Notes under the pieces: generated by a model
The model's input: the letters and a program-made list of their open reading frames with translations, nothing else
Databases searched by the model: none
What the model was told of the DNA's origin: nothing
In this document: positions 52,310 through 60,832 of the stretch, piece after piece
Layout of the letters: each line of letters begins with the position of its first letter
How positions within the stretch are numbered: the stretch's first letter is position 1
Assembly: GCF_014649375.1 (NCBI RefSeq)
Contig: NZ_BMSX01000004.1
Span: 496,001-560,000, forward strand
Reading direction: 5' to 3'
DNA: 64,000 nucleotides
Origin: Streptomyces aurantiogriseus
Lineage (GTDB): Bacteria; Actinomycetota; Actinomycetes; Streptomycetales; Streptomycetaceae
Translations under genes and position numbers: made by a program

Positions 52310-53338
52310 ATGAGTCCGGAGAGCGACCACCCTCCTCACCGCGTCGTCGTGCTCGCCCTCGACGGTCTGCTCCCCTTCGAGCTGGGCATCCCGCACCGCA
52401 TCTTCGGCCGCCCCAAAGGGCCCGACGGACGGCGCCTGTACGAGGTCGTGACCTGCTCGATCCGCCCGCCCGGCCCCGTCGAGACGGACGCCGACTTCGC
52501 CATCCACGTCGAGCACGGCCCGGAGGCGCTCGCCACCGCCGACACCCTGATCGTCCCCGCCTCCTACGAGCTGGGCCCGGTCTTCGAGGAGGGCGTGCTC
52601 ACCGAGGAACTGGCCGCCGCCCTCACCCATCTGCGCCCCGGCACCCGCCTCGCCTCCATCTGCACCGGCATCTACGTCCTCGCCGCCGCCGGCTTCCTCG
52701 ACGGCCGTCCCGCGACCACGCACTGGGCCGACGCCGAGCACTTCCAACGCCTCTTCCCGCAGATCAAGGTCGACCCGGACGTGCTGTTCATCGACGACGG
52801 CGACGTGCTGACCTCGGCGGGCGTCGCCGCCGGCATCGACCTGTGCCTGCACATGGTGCGCCGCGACCACGGCACCGCCGTCGCCAACGACGTCGCCCGC
52901 CGGACCGTCGTACCGCCGCATCGCGACGGCGGGCAGGCGCAGTACATCGAGCGCCCGGTCCCGCATCCGCAGCAGGCCGGCACGACCTCCGCGCGCGCGT
53001 GGGCGCTCGGCCGCCTCCACGAGCCGATCCAGCTGCGGGACATGGCCGCACAGGAGTCCATGTCGGTACGGACCTTCACCCGCCGCTTCCGCGAGGAGGT
53101 CGGCGTCAGCCCGGGCCAGTGGCTCACCCAGCAGCGCGTCGAACGGGCCCGGCACCTCCTGGAGTCCACCGACCTGTCCGTCGACCAGGTCGCCCGGGAC
53201 GCCGGTTTCGGCACGGCCCAGTCGATGCGCCAGCACCTCCAGGCGGCGCTGGGAGTGACACCGACGGCGTACCGCCGCACCTTCCGGACCAGCCCCCCGC
53301 CCGTCCGGAACGTGCGGACGCCGGCCGTCAGAAGGTGA
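52310..53338 (+). CDS. GlxA-family AraC regulator with DJ-1/PfpI domain
   Basis: 342 residues. N-terminal class I glutamine-amidotransferase-like domain (HRVVVLALDGLLPFELGIPHRIFG...LASICTGIYVLAAAGFLDGRPATTHW, Cys in the nucleophile-elbow position) and C-terminal AraC HTHs (MSVRTFTRRFREEVGVSPGQWLTQQRVERARHLLESTDLSVDQVARDAGFGTAQSMRQHLQ). It likely senses a small molecule and controls the divergent MFS gene. Its stop lies in a 22-base tandem repeat shared with the convergent ADH gene. Confidence 0.9.
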   Translation: MSPESDHPPHRVVVLALDGLLPFELGIPHRIFGRPKGPDGRRLYEVVTCSIRPPGPVETDADFAIHVEHGPEALATADTLIVPASYELGPVFEEGVLTEELAAALTHLRPGTRLASICTGIYVLAAAGFLDGRPATTHWADAEHFQRLFPQIKVDPDVLFIDDGDVLTSAGVAAGIDLCLHMVRRDHGTAVANDVARRTVVPPHRDGGQAQYIERPVPHPQQAGTTSARAWALGRLHEPIQLRDMAAQESMSVRTFTRRFREEVGVSPGQWLTQQRVERARHLLESTDLSVDQVARDAGFGTAQSMRQHLQAALGVTPTAYRRTFRTSPPPVRNVRTPAVRR

Positions 53339-53390
53339 GCACGCCGACCGTCAGAAGGTGGGCACGCCGATGTCAGAAGGTGAGCACGCC
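53327..53390. repeat. Three tandem copies of a 22-23-bp unit containing both stop codons
   Basis: GTCAGAAGGTG[AG]GCACGCCGA occurs at 53327, 53350 and 53372 (last copy partial). Copy 1 contains the stop of the GlxA regulator and copy 3 the C-terminal codons and stop of the convergent ADH, so the ADH 3' end was apparently copied twice into the other gene's end. Confidence 0.85.
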
Positions 53391-54422
53391 CCGCGCCACC
53401 CGCCCCGCCTCCGCGTCCGCCACCGCCTTCGCGAAGTCCTCCACCGGGTAGGTCTGTGTGACGAGTTCGTCGAGGAGGAGCCGCCCCGCGCGGTACAGCT
53501 CGGCGTACAGGGCGATGTCCCGTTGCGGGCGGGAGGAGCCGTAGCGGCATCCCAGGATCGACTTGTCCAGGTACAGGGACGAGACGAGGAAGGACGCCTC
53601 GGCGGTCGCGGGCGGCACACCCAGCAGGACGGCCTGCCCGTGCCGGTCGAGCAGATCGATCGCCTGCCGGATCAACTCCACCCGCCCGACGCACTCGAAG
53701 ACGTGGTCCGCGCCCGTCGGCAGCAGCTCCCGCACCCCCTCCGTCGACGTGAGGAAGTCGGTGGCCCCGAACCGCCGCGCCACCGCCTCCTTCGCCGGAT
53801 TCGCGTCGACGGCCACGATCCGCAGCGCGCCCGCGATCCGCGCGCCCTGGAGGACGTTGAGCCCGATCCCGCCCGTCCCGATGACGACCACGCTCTCCCC
53901 ACGGTCCACACGCGCGCGGTTGAGCACGGCGCCCACCCCGGTCAGCACCCCGCACCCGATCAGCGCGGCGGACGGCAGCGGAATGTCCTTCGGGATCCGC
54001 ACCGCCTGCACGGCCTTCACCACGGTCCGCTCGGCGAAGGCCGAGTTGGACGCGAACTGGAACACCGCCCGCCCCGCGCGCGTGAACGGCTTCCGCGGCC
54101 GCCCGATGGCCTGCCGGCACATCGTCGGCCGCCCCCGGTCGCACTCCGCGCAGGTGCCGCAGTTGGCGAGCGTGGACAGCGCGACATGATCCCCGGGTAC
54201 GACATGGCTGACTCCGTCACCGACGGCCTCCACCACCCCGGCCCCCTCGTGCCCGAGCACCACCGGCGCCGGGAAGGGAATCGTCCCGTCGACCACCGAC
54301 AGGTCGCTGTGGCAGAGCCCGGCCGCCGAGATCGCCACGAGCACCTCCCCCGGCCCCGGCTCCCGCACCGCCAGATCGTCCACGACCTCGGCCCGCTTCC
54401 CGTCGAACACCACGCCACGCAT
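53373..54422 (-). CDS. Zinc-dependent alcohol dehydrogenase
   Basis: 349 residues. Catalytic zinc site GLCHSDLSVVDG and GHEGAGVVEAVG, structural zinc lobe C-x2-C-x2-C-x7-C (NCGTCAECDRGRPTMC), NAD-binding VVIGTGGIGLNVLQGARIAGA with a following Asp (AVDANP) that favours NAD+. Medium-chain ADH of the class III/NDMA-like group. Third cistron after the SDR and acyl-CoA dehydrogenase genes, eight bases from the latter. Confidence 0.9.
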   Translation of the reverse strand: MRGVVFDGKRAEVVDDLAVREPGPGEVLVAISAAGLCHSDLSVVDGTIPFPAPVVLGHEGAGVVEAVGDGVSHVVPGDHVALSTLANCGTCAECDRGRPTMCRQAIGRPRKPFTRAGRAVFQFASNSAFAERTVVKAVQAVRIPKDIPLPSAALIGCGVLTGVGAVLNRARVDRGESVVVIGTGGIGLNVLQGARIAGALRIVAVDANPAKEAVARRFGATDFLTSTEGVRELLPTGADHVFECVGRVELIRQAIDLLDRHGQAVLLGVPPATAEASFLVSSLYLDKSILGCRYGSSRPQRDIALYAELYRAGRLLLDELVTQTYPVEDFAKAVADAEAGRVARGVLTF

Positions 54423-54430
54423 CGCGCTCC

Positions 54431-55579
54431 CTATCCCTTGGGCTGTCTGGGCAGGCCGAGCACCCGCTCGGCGATGATCGTCCGCTGGATCTGGTCCGAG
54501 CCGCCGTAGATCGTGTCGGCCCGCGAGAACAGGAAAAGCTGCTGTGCCTCGTCGAGTTCGTACGGCGCCGAAGGCGACCAGTCGGCCGGCCCCGCGCCCG
54601 CCGCCGCCCCCCGCACCTCCACCGCCAGCTCCCCGAGCCGCTGGTGCCACCCCGCCCACAGCAGCTTGGCCACACTGGGTGCCCCCGGCCCGCCCGAACC
54701 CCCCAGCGTCCGCAGCGCGTTCCAGCGCATGGCGCGCAGCTCGGCCCACAGCCGCACCAGCCGGTCCCGTACGACGGGGTCGTCGGCCGCGCCCGTCTCC
54801 ACGGCCGTACGGATCACCCGCCCCAACTCCTCCGCGAACCCGATCTGCTGGGCGAGCGTCGACACCCCGCGTTCGAAGCCGAGCAGGCTCATCGCGACCC
54901 GCCAGCCGTCACCCACCGCGCCGACCACGTGCTCCACGCGCGCGTGCGCCCCGTCGAAGAAGACCTCGTTGAAGTCGCTGGTCCCGGTCATCTGCCGGAT
55001 GGGCCGCACCTCGATCCGGCCCGGCTGGTCCATGGGGACGAGGAAGAAGGTCAGCCCGCGGTGACGTGTGGAGCCGGGGTCGGTGCGGGCGAGGACGAAA
55101 CACCAGTCGGCCTCGTGGGCGAGGGAGGTCCAGATCTTCTGGCCGGTGATGCGGTACGTCCTTCCGTCGTCGTCCGGTTCGGCCTTCGTACGCACTCCGG
55201 CGAGGTCGGACCCGGCGCCGGGTTCGCTGTAGCCCTGACACCAGAGCTCGGTGCCGGCGGCGACCGGGGGCAGGAAGCGGGCCTTCTGCCCGGCCGTGCC
55301 GTGGGCGAGGAGGGTGGGCGCGAGGAGGTTCTCCCCGATGTGCCCGGAGCGGGGCGGGGCACCCGAGCGCGCGTACTCCTCGGCCCAGGCGACCTGTTGG
55401 GTGAGGGTGGCGGTGCGATTGCCGTACCCGGCCTCCGACCAGCCGAGACCGATCCAGCCGGCGGCACCGAGGGTGCGTTCCCAGGCACGGCGATCAATGG
55501 CGTGCGGGGCGTGCGCGGCCAGCCACTCCCGAGCTGAGGCGCGAAACGCCTCGTCCTCGGGACCGAATCCGAACTCCAC
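54431..55579 (-). CDS. Acyl-CoA dehydrogenase lacking the canonical catalytic Glu
   Basis: 382 residues from the GTG at 55579 with AAGGCGG five bases upstream. ACAD fold: FGFGPEDEAFRASAREWL, WCQGYSEPGAGSDLAGVRTKAEPDD, TGQKIWTSLAHEADWCFVLARTD, QMTGTSDFNEVFFDGAHA. The C-terminal motif reads IYGGSDQIQRTIIAERVLGLPR where MCAD-type enzymes have YEGT; the Glu is Gly. As in steroid-catabolic FadEs, the base is probably supplied elsewhere in the protein or by a partner subunit. Confidence 0.88.
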   Translation of the reverse strand: MEFGFGPEDEAFRASAREWLAAHAPHAIDRRAWERTLGAAGWIGLGWSEAGYGNRTATLTQQVAWAEEYARSGAPPRSGHIGENLLAPTLLAHGTAGQKARFLPPVAAGTELWCQGYSEPGAGSDLAGVRTKAEPDDDGRTYRITGQKIWTSLAHEADWCFVLARTDPGSTRHRGLTFFLVPMDQPGRIEVRPIRQMTGTSDFNEVFFDGAHARVEHVVGAVGDGWRVAMSLLGFERGVSTLAQQIGFAEELGRVIRTAVETGAADDPVVRDRLVRLWAELRAMRWNALRTLGGSGGPGAPSVAKLLWAGWHQRLGELAVEVRGAAAGAGPADWSPSAPYELDEAQQLFLFSRADTIYGGSDQIQRTIIAERVLGLPRQPKG

Positions 55580-55617
55580 GGGTACCGCCTTGGGTTGGCG
55601 CGAATACAACTGACCAA

Positions 55618-55735
55618 AAGGGGCGCGGGGCTGTATCGACAGGCGGCTCCTCTTCCACTCTCGGCTGCGCTCGAGCGGGGGGACCCCCACCGTGGGCGCG
55701 ATCAACCGCAACGGCCCCGCACCCGCCGACGAAAC
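55618..55735. repeat. Dispersed streptomycete repeat, copy 2, with a nested element
   Basis: Begins with the same AAGGGGCGCGGGGCTGTATC as the copy at 12398 and ends with the same CGTGGGCGCGA...CCCGCACC block, but between them holds about 40 extra bases including CTCGGCTGCGCTCGAGCGGG, itself a sequence I know as common between Streptomyces genes. Confidence 0.7.
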
Positions 55736-55741
55736 ACCAGC

Positions 55742-56653
55742 TCACCCGTTGGGCCGGGCCCCTTCCGCCGCAGCACGCCTCATCTCCTCCAACCGCGCCA
55801 GCATCGGCATCGGATCCACCCCCACCGACCCCGGCAGAAACTCCGCGATCGTTTCCGGCGTCCACCCGCCGGAGGCATACGCCGAACGCAGTTCCCTCGG
55901 CTGTGCCCACACCGCGATCTTCGGCCCGGCGACCGTGTACACCTGCCCGGTGACTCCCTGCTCGCGCGCGCGGTCGGACAGCAGGTACACGACCAGCGGA
56001 GCGACATCCTCCGGCTCCCCGATCTCCGCCAGCTCCATCGGCACCCCCGCCGACATCCGCGTACGGGCCACCGGGGCAACGGCGTTGGCGGTCACCCCGT
56101 ACTTGTTCAGGCCCAGCGCGGCGCTCCGCACGAGCGAGATGACCCCGCCCTTGGCCGCGCTGTAGTTGGCCTGCGACACCGACCCCTGATGGTTGCCGCT
56201 GGTGAAGCCGATCAGCGTGCCCGAGCGCTGGACGCGCATCACGGCCGACGCGGCCCGGAACACCGTGAACGTGCCCTTCAGATGCGTGGCGACGACCGGG
56301 TCCCACTCCTCCTCGGTCATGTTGAACAGCATCCGCTCCCGCAGGATCCCGGCCACGCACACGACCCCGTCGAGCCGCCCGTACGCCTCCACGGCCGTGT
56401 CGACGACCCGTTGCCCGCCCGCCATCGTGGAGATGTCGTCGGCGACCGCGACGGCCTCCCCGCCGACCGCCTCGATCTCCTTGACGACGGCCTCGGCGAC
56501 CTCGCTGGTGGGTGAGGCGCCGTCCACGGAGACGCCGTGGTCGTTGACGACGACCCGCGCCCCCTCCGCCGCCGCGGCGAGCGCCACCGCACGCCCGATG
56601 CCTCGTCCCGCGCCCGTGACGGCGACGGCCTTGCCGGTCAAGAAGTTCCCCAC
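55742..56653 (-). CDS. SDR-family dehydrogenase, Hsd4/FOX2-like
   Basis: 303 residues; AAGGGG about seven bases before the GTG. AVTGAGRGIGRAVALAAAAEGARVVVNDHGVSVDG is the cofactor loop of peroxisomal-type hydroxyacyl-CoA dehydrogenases (FOX2/17beta-HSD4), followed by VCVAGILRERMLFNMTEEEWD, catalytic GFTSGNHQGSVSQANYSAAKGG and a longer C-terminal extension than classical SDRs. It probably oxidises a 3-hydroxyacyl-CoA. First gene of the SDR-ACAD-ADH unit under operator M. Confidence 0.87.
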   Translation of the reverse strand: MGNFLTGKAVAVTGAGRGIGRAVALAAAAEGARVVVNDHGVSVDGASPTSEVAEAVVKEIEAVGGEAVAVADDISTMAGGQRVVDTAVEAYGRLDGVVCVAGILRERMLFNMTEEEWDPVVATHLKGTFTVFRAASAVMRVQRSGTLIGFTSGNHQGSVSQANYSAAKGGVISLVRSAALGLNKYGVTANAVAPVARTRMSAGVPMELAEIGEPEDVAPLVVYLLSDRAREQGVTGQVYTVAGPKIAVWAQPRELRSAYASGGWTPETIAEFLPGSVGVDPMPMLARLEEMRRAAAEGARPNG

Positions 56654-56675
56654 GCCGGGCCCCTTCCCGCGGTTT

Positions 56676-56690
56676 CTGACGGACCGTTAG
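56676..56690. promoter_or_regulatory. Palindromic operator, site M (one mismatch), with an adjacent half-site
   Basis: CTGACGGACCGTTAG lies between the divergent SDR and cyclase genes. A further half-site, CCCGTCAGTCAG, starts about ten bases on, near 56700. Confidence 0.65.
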
Positions 56691-56738
56691 ATTTTATGGC
56701 CCGTCAGTCAGTCGGGGACAAGCCCCGGGAGGCACCGA

Positions 56739-57674
56739 ATGGCACTGCCCACGCTGCATCCGGCGTTCCAGGACATCGCCGGGCGCGTCAACAACTGGGG
56801 ACGCTGGGGCACCGACGACGAGATCGGCACCCTCAACCTGATCACCGACGAGGTCGTGCGCGCGGCGGCCGCGGAGGTGCGCACCGGCCGCCGCGTCCCG
56901 CTCGCGCTCCCGTTGCGCGAGGACGGCGTGCAGACCGGGATGATCCCGGGGCGGGTGAACCCGCTGCACGCGATGGTGCAGATCAACCAGGAGATCTTCG
57001 GCCCGGGGACGGTGGCGTGCAGCGACGACGCCGTGACGATGGGGCTGCAGGCGGCCACCCATTGGGACGCGCTGACCCACGTCTCGCACTCGGGCCGGCT
57101 CTACAACGGCCGCCCGGCCGGCACGATCACCCCGCACGGCGGCGCCGAGTTCAGCGGCATCGACAAGGCGCGGCGCGTCGTCTCGCGCGGAGTCCTGCTG
57201 GACGTGGCACGCGCGCGTGGCGTCGACCGGCTGGAGGGCGGGCACGCGGTCACCCCGGAGGACCTGGAGACCGCCGAGGAACTGGCCGGCACGCGCGTAC
57301 GGGCCGGCGACGTCGTGCTCGTACGGACCGGGCAGATGCGGCTCTATCTCGCCGGGGACAAGCACGGGTACGCGCATCCGTCGCCGGGCCTGTCGGTGCG
57401 CACGCCGGAGTGGTTCCACGCGCGTGATGTGGCGGCGGTCGCCAACGACACCCTCACCTTCGAGATCTTCCCGCCCGAGATCGACGATCTGTGGCTGCCC
57501 GTGCACGCGCTCGACCTGGTGGAGATGGGGATGCTGCAGGGCCAGAACTGGAATCTCGAAGAGTTGTCCACAGCCTGTGGAGAAGAGGGCCGCTACGCGT
57601 TCCTGCTGTCGGCGACGCCCGAGCCCTTCGTCGGCGCCACGGGCGCCCCGGTGGCACCCGTGGCCCTCCTCTGA
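56739..57674 (+). CDS. Cyclase-family protein (kynurenine formamidase-like fold)
   Basis: 311 residues; GGGAGG six bases before the ATG. The metal-dependent cyclase/hydrolase motif is ATHWDALTHVSHSG (H-x-D and a downstream His) with GIDKARRVVSRGVLLDVARARG. Such enzymes open or close rings or hydrolyse N-formyl and cyclic amide or lactone bonds. Divergent from the SDR unit across operator M, so a ring-processing step of the same pathway is likely. Confidence 0.87.
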   Translation: MALPTLHPAFQDIAGRVNNWGRWGTDDEIGTLNLITDEVVRAAAAEVRTGRRVPLALPLREDGVQTGMIPGRVNPLHAMVQINQEIFGPGTVACSDDAVTMGLQAATHWDALTHVSHSGRLYNGRPAGTITPHGGAEFSGIDKARRVVSRGVLLDVARARGVDRLEGGHAVTPEDLETAEELAGTRVRAGDVVLVRTGQMRLYLAGDKHGYAHPSPGLSVRTPEWFHARDVAAVANDTLTFEIFPPEIDDLWLPVHALDLVEMGMLQGQNWNLEELSTACGEEGRYAFLLSATPEPFVGATGAPVAPVALL

Positions 57675-57691
57675 CGGACGGTTGCCAGGGC

Positions 57692-58780
57692 TCAGGAGCA
57701 GCCGGAGACACTGCCGGCCGGGGCGCACTGGTCGGGATCGTTGCCGGCGACGAGGGCGGCCGTCAGGCTGACCGAGCCGCCCGCGAGGTAGACGCCGCCT
57801 CCCTGGCCGTTCTGGGCCGTGTTGTCGGTGACACGACTGCTGATCAGGCGGGTCGTGCCGGTGTTGTTGTACAGGCCACCGCCGTCGTCCGTGGCGGTGT
57901 TCTCGTCCACCACGGTGCTTCGCAGGTGCACGGTGCTGCCCCAGTTCGCGATGCCACCGCCGTACGAGCCGGCCGTGTTGTCCTCGATACGGCCGGCGTT
58001 GACGGTCAGGGTCCCGGTCGCCGTGTAGATGCCGCCGCCCTCGAAGCCGACGGTTGTGTTCTCGCGGACTTTCGTACTGCTGAGCACGGTGGTTCCGAAG
58101 GTGGCCAGTCCCCCGCCGGTGGAGGCCGCGGTGTTGTCGACGACGGATGTGGTGGCGACGGTCAGCCGGCCGGAGGCGCCGACGTGGAGACCGCCACCGT
58201 CGGAGCCGGTGTTCTCCGACACGGTGCTGTTGGCCAGTTGTGCGCGGGCACCGGACGCCACCGCGATCCCGCCTCCCGCACCCGAAGCGGTGTTGTCGGT
58301 GATGCGGGAGTTGACCACCGTGAGGGTTCCCTGGTTCAGGATTCCGCCGCCGGGCGTGCCGGCGGCCGCCGTGGCACTGCCGCCCGAGATGGTGACCCCG
58401 GCGAGAACGAGGGACCCTTGGGCAGCGACTTCGGCGATGCGGAACGGGGTGACCGAGCCGCGGGTGATGGTGGCACCGGGGCCGATGATGACCAGCCTCC
58501 CGGTGATGGTCGGAAGTCCGTTGGCACCGTTGAGGCCGACGGGCTCGTCGGCCGGAGCCGTGAGCGTGTACGTGCAGCCGGGCGCGAGCACGATCGCCCC
58601 GGCACCGAGGGCGTTGGCCCGGTCGATCCGCTCGGTCAACTCGGCGACGTCTCCGCACGGGACCACCGCCGCTCCGCCCGAGGGCAGGTTCCCGGCAGCG
58701 GCCGGCGTGGCGGTGCCCGACACGGACGTGCCCAACAGTGCGGCCAAGGCCAGGCCGCGCATGTACTTCACGGTCAGCAC
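57692..58780 (-). CDS. Secreted right-handed beta-helix protein
   Basis: 362 residues from the GTG at 58780 (GAGGAAG five bases upstream). Signal peptide with an ALAALLGTSVSGTATPAAA core. The mature part is a run of about ten beta-helix coils of the pattern S-x-[VI]-x-[DE]-NTA-x(4-6)-GGG[IL] (for example SRITDNTASGAGGGIAVASGA, STVSENTGSDGGGLHVGASGR), the fold of polysaccharide lyases, adhesins and autotransporter passengers. No catalytic cluster is evident; a structural or adhesive surface role is as likely as an enzyme. Confidence 0.85.
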   Translation of the reverse strand: MLTVKYMRGLALAALLGTSVSGTATPAAAGNLPSGGAAVVPCGDVAELTERIDRANALGAGAIVLAPGCTYTLTAPADEPVGLNGANGLPTITGRLVIIGPGATITRGSVTPFRIAEVAAQGSLVLAGVTISGGSATAAAGTPGGGILNQGTLTVVNSRITDNTASGAGGGIAVASGARAQLANSTVSENTGSDGGGLHVGASGRLTVATTSVVDNTAASTGGGLATFGTTVLSSTKVRENTTVGFEGGGIYTATGTLTVNAGRIEDNTAGSYGGGIANWGSTVHLRSTVVDENTATDDGGGLYNNTGTTRLISSRVTDNTAQNGQGGGVYLAGGSVSLTAALVAGNDPDQCAPAGSVSGCS

Positions 58781-59339
58781 TGGTTCTTCCTCGTTTCTCT
58801 GGTCGGGCGACGGTCTTCCGGACCGGATGCCCTCCGCGGCGGTGTCCGTGGCGTGCGCCCTCGGCAGTCCACTGTGATCATGGCCGTCGACCGTGCGCAC
58901 CCAGTGGGATCCGGACGGGTGAGGACAGGACTTCGTCCGCTCTCCGGGGGCGGCAGCTCCTGAAGCAGTCCGGACGTCCGGACTCGCCGACCGACCTTCC
59001 AACCGGCCTTTGTCACCCCGGAATTGGTGTCGCCCGACGCAAGGGGCGCGAAAAGTGCGCTGGGCCGTTCGTGTGAGTTGCCCAGGAGCCGCTTGCCGCT
59101 GGCATAGCCGCGATGAATAACTGGAACGGATCCGACCGGTGGGCCGCCCGTCCTCGCCGGGGGATGCGGCAGTCGGACCCATCCGAGGCTCTTTCCGGAA
59201 GAGAGTCCGGGTGACCATTCCGGCATACCGCGATGGGCACCCCCGGTGGGGAACTGGATCCCGTTCAGCCGGTGTCGTTCGCGGCACCGGCTGAACGGCC
59301 GCCCAGGTCACGCCCCCCTTCGCTGCCGCCGAAAGGACC

Positions 59340-59399
59340 GGAACAGAAAGACCGGGAACAGAAGGAGCGGGAGCAGAAAGACCGGGAGCGGAAAGACCG
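59340..59399. repeat. Tandem repeat, 4 x 15 bp
   Basis: Four units of GGA[AG]C[AG]GAA[AG]GA[CG]CG. On the plus strand they would encode EQKDR/EQKER repeats, on the minus strand SRSFC repeats, but no convincing gene contains them. Confidence 0.85.
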
Positions 59400-59673
59400 G
59401 GGCAGAAGGGCGAGGCCACAGCTCGCTTCAGCAGGGAAATGAATCGCAAAGCCGCTCACGCCGACGACATTTCCGCAGAAACGAATCCCTCGCATGACAC
59501 CGCGGCATGGAATGTGAATTCCCCCCGCCACACCTCTTTCAGGCCGGCCGGGCCCGGTCGGCGACCTCGCCCCCACAACCCCAAGAACACATGCTCGACT
59601 CATAATCCTTACGAGTGATGCGAGTTGACGACCCCTTGTCACTCGATCGGACGTGTGGGTCACTGAGAGTACG

Positions 59674-59736
59674 AACCGGCGGGCTGCCCATCCCCGTGCC
59701 GGGGGATCGTCGAGACAGGCAGCGTCTGCCGGTTTT
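59674..59736 (+). ncRNA. Structured hairpin with T-rich 3' end, candidate terminator or small RNA end
   Basis: AACCGGC (59674-59680) can pair with GCCGGTT (59728-59734); inside, GGCTGCC pairs with GGCAGC and CCCC with GGGG, giving an extended stem, and TTTTCTCTTT follows directly. T-rich tails are rare in this genome, so it resembles a factor-independent terminator of an unannotated RNA in the 1.2-kb gene-free region. Confidence 0.35.
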
Positions 59737-59962
59737 CTCTTTGCCCGAAGGGATGCGAAAGCCGCTGTGCCTCGCGCCCTGTGCGCGGAAGCAGATGTCT
59801 CCTCGTTCACCCCGTGCCCGGTGGCACCGACTGCGTCTGAACGGGCCCGGACGAGAGCAGACCTGCCTGTGGCAGGGCTGGTTCCCCATGGGCGCGGCAG
59901 CCGGTGGCGGGTGCCCCTTGCCGGTTCCTCGCATGTCCCCCTCAAGCAGCGAGGAGTGTTTC

Positions 59963-60709
59963 ATGCCCATTTCTCCGAATCAGGGTTCCACCGGCGGCGG
60001 CACGCTGGTGACCATCACGGGAACGAACCTGTCCAACACCAGCGCCGTGAAGTTCGGCTCCAAGTCGGCCACGAACGTCACGCAGGTCTCGCCGACCCAG
60101 GTGACCGCTGTCTCCCCGTCGGGAACCGGCACGGTCGGGGTCACCGTGACCACGCCGGGCGGGACCAGCAACCCGGTGTCGTTCTTCTACGTCGGCGCCC
60201 CCTTCAAGGGCTCCCTGGGGGTCACGTCCGGGCCGTTGGCCGGCGGCAACACCGTCGCCATCAACGGCACCGGTCTGCAGACGGCCACCAGTGTGTCGTT
60301 CGGCGGGGTGACCGCCACCCCCACCGTGGTGAGCGACAGCCAGCTCACCGTCACGGTTCCGGCGGGCCTCGCGGCCGGGCCGGTGGGGGTCAGCGTGACC
60401 ACCGCCGGCGGGACCAACAACGGCCTGTCGTACACCTACGTCGACAACCCGACGATCGGGACCATCAGCCCCAACTCGGGCTCGACCTCGGGCGGGACCG
60501 CGGTGACCATCACCGGCACCAACCTCGACAGCACCGAGTCGGTCACCTTCGACGGCGCCCCGGCGCCGTTCTCGGTGATCAACAGCACGACGCTGTCGGC
60601 GGTCACCCCACCCGGCACCGCGGGCGCGGTCGACGTGGTGGTGACCAACCCCTCGGGATCGGACACCGAGGTCGGCGGCTTCACCTACGTCACCGGCCCC
60701 GGCATCTGA
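59963..60709 (+). CDS. IPT/TIG-repeat protein 1
   Basis: 248 residues; GAGGAG six bases before the ATG. Three IPT/TIG immunoglobulin-like domains (about 1-80, 82-162, 164-245), each with a P-x-x-G-[SP]-x-x-GG-[TN]-x-[VL]-x-I-x-G start and a VTVTTPGGTSN ending. No signal peptide or membrane segment is visible: the TIG repeat begins within the first residues. Bacterial TIG arrays usually sit on the surface, so the export route, if any, is unclear. Ends in PGI like its neighbour. Confidence 0.85.
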   Translation: MPISPNQGSTGGGTLVTITGTNLSNTSAVKFGSKSATNVTQVSPTQVTAVSPSGTGTVGVTVTTPGGTSNPVSFFYVGAPFKGSLGVTSGPLAGGNTVAINGTGLQTATSVSFGGVTATPTVVSDSQLTVTVPAGLAAGPVGVSVTTAGGTNNGLSYTYVDNPTIGTISPNSGSTSGGTAVTITGTNLDSTESVTFDGAPAPFSVINSTTLSAVTPPGTAGAVDVVVTNPSGSDTEVGGFTYVTGPGI

Positions 60710-60747
60710 GCCGTCCGGCAGCCTTCGCTCGACGGAGGCGATGAGTA

Positions 60748-60786
60748 CCCGTCCGGGCGGCAGACACCCCCCTCCGCCCGGACGGG
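60748..60786 (+). terminator. Perfect 13-bp stem between the two TIG genes
   Basis: CCCGTCCGGGCGG (60748-60760) pairs with CCGCCCGGACGGG (60774-60786), 13-base loop. Confidence 0.85.
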
Positions 60787-60832
60787 CCCCCGACCCGCGT
60801 CCACGGGCGTGTCCCATCGAAGGAGTACAGCC

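Larger units (their letters stand above)
58781..59962. other. Long region without a supported gene
   Basis: Nearly 1.2 kb between divergent secreted and TIG-repeat proteins. Frames exist on both strands but none has a ribosome site plus a recognisable domain. It holds the 15-base tandem repeat at 59340-59399 and a structured hairpin near 59674-59736. The promoters of both flanking genes must lie here. Confidence 0.6.

Noticed and set aside
59640..59740. Possible riboswitch upstream of TIG gene 1
   Set aside because: No conserved core of a known class could be matched; listed only as a structured candidate.
59265..59945. 226-codon minus-strand frame in the gene-free region
   Set aside because: No ribosome site, no domain, and the SRSFC repeats come from the 15-base tandem repeat.
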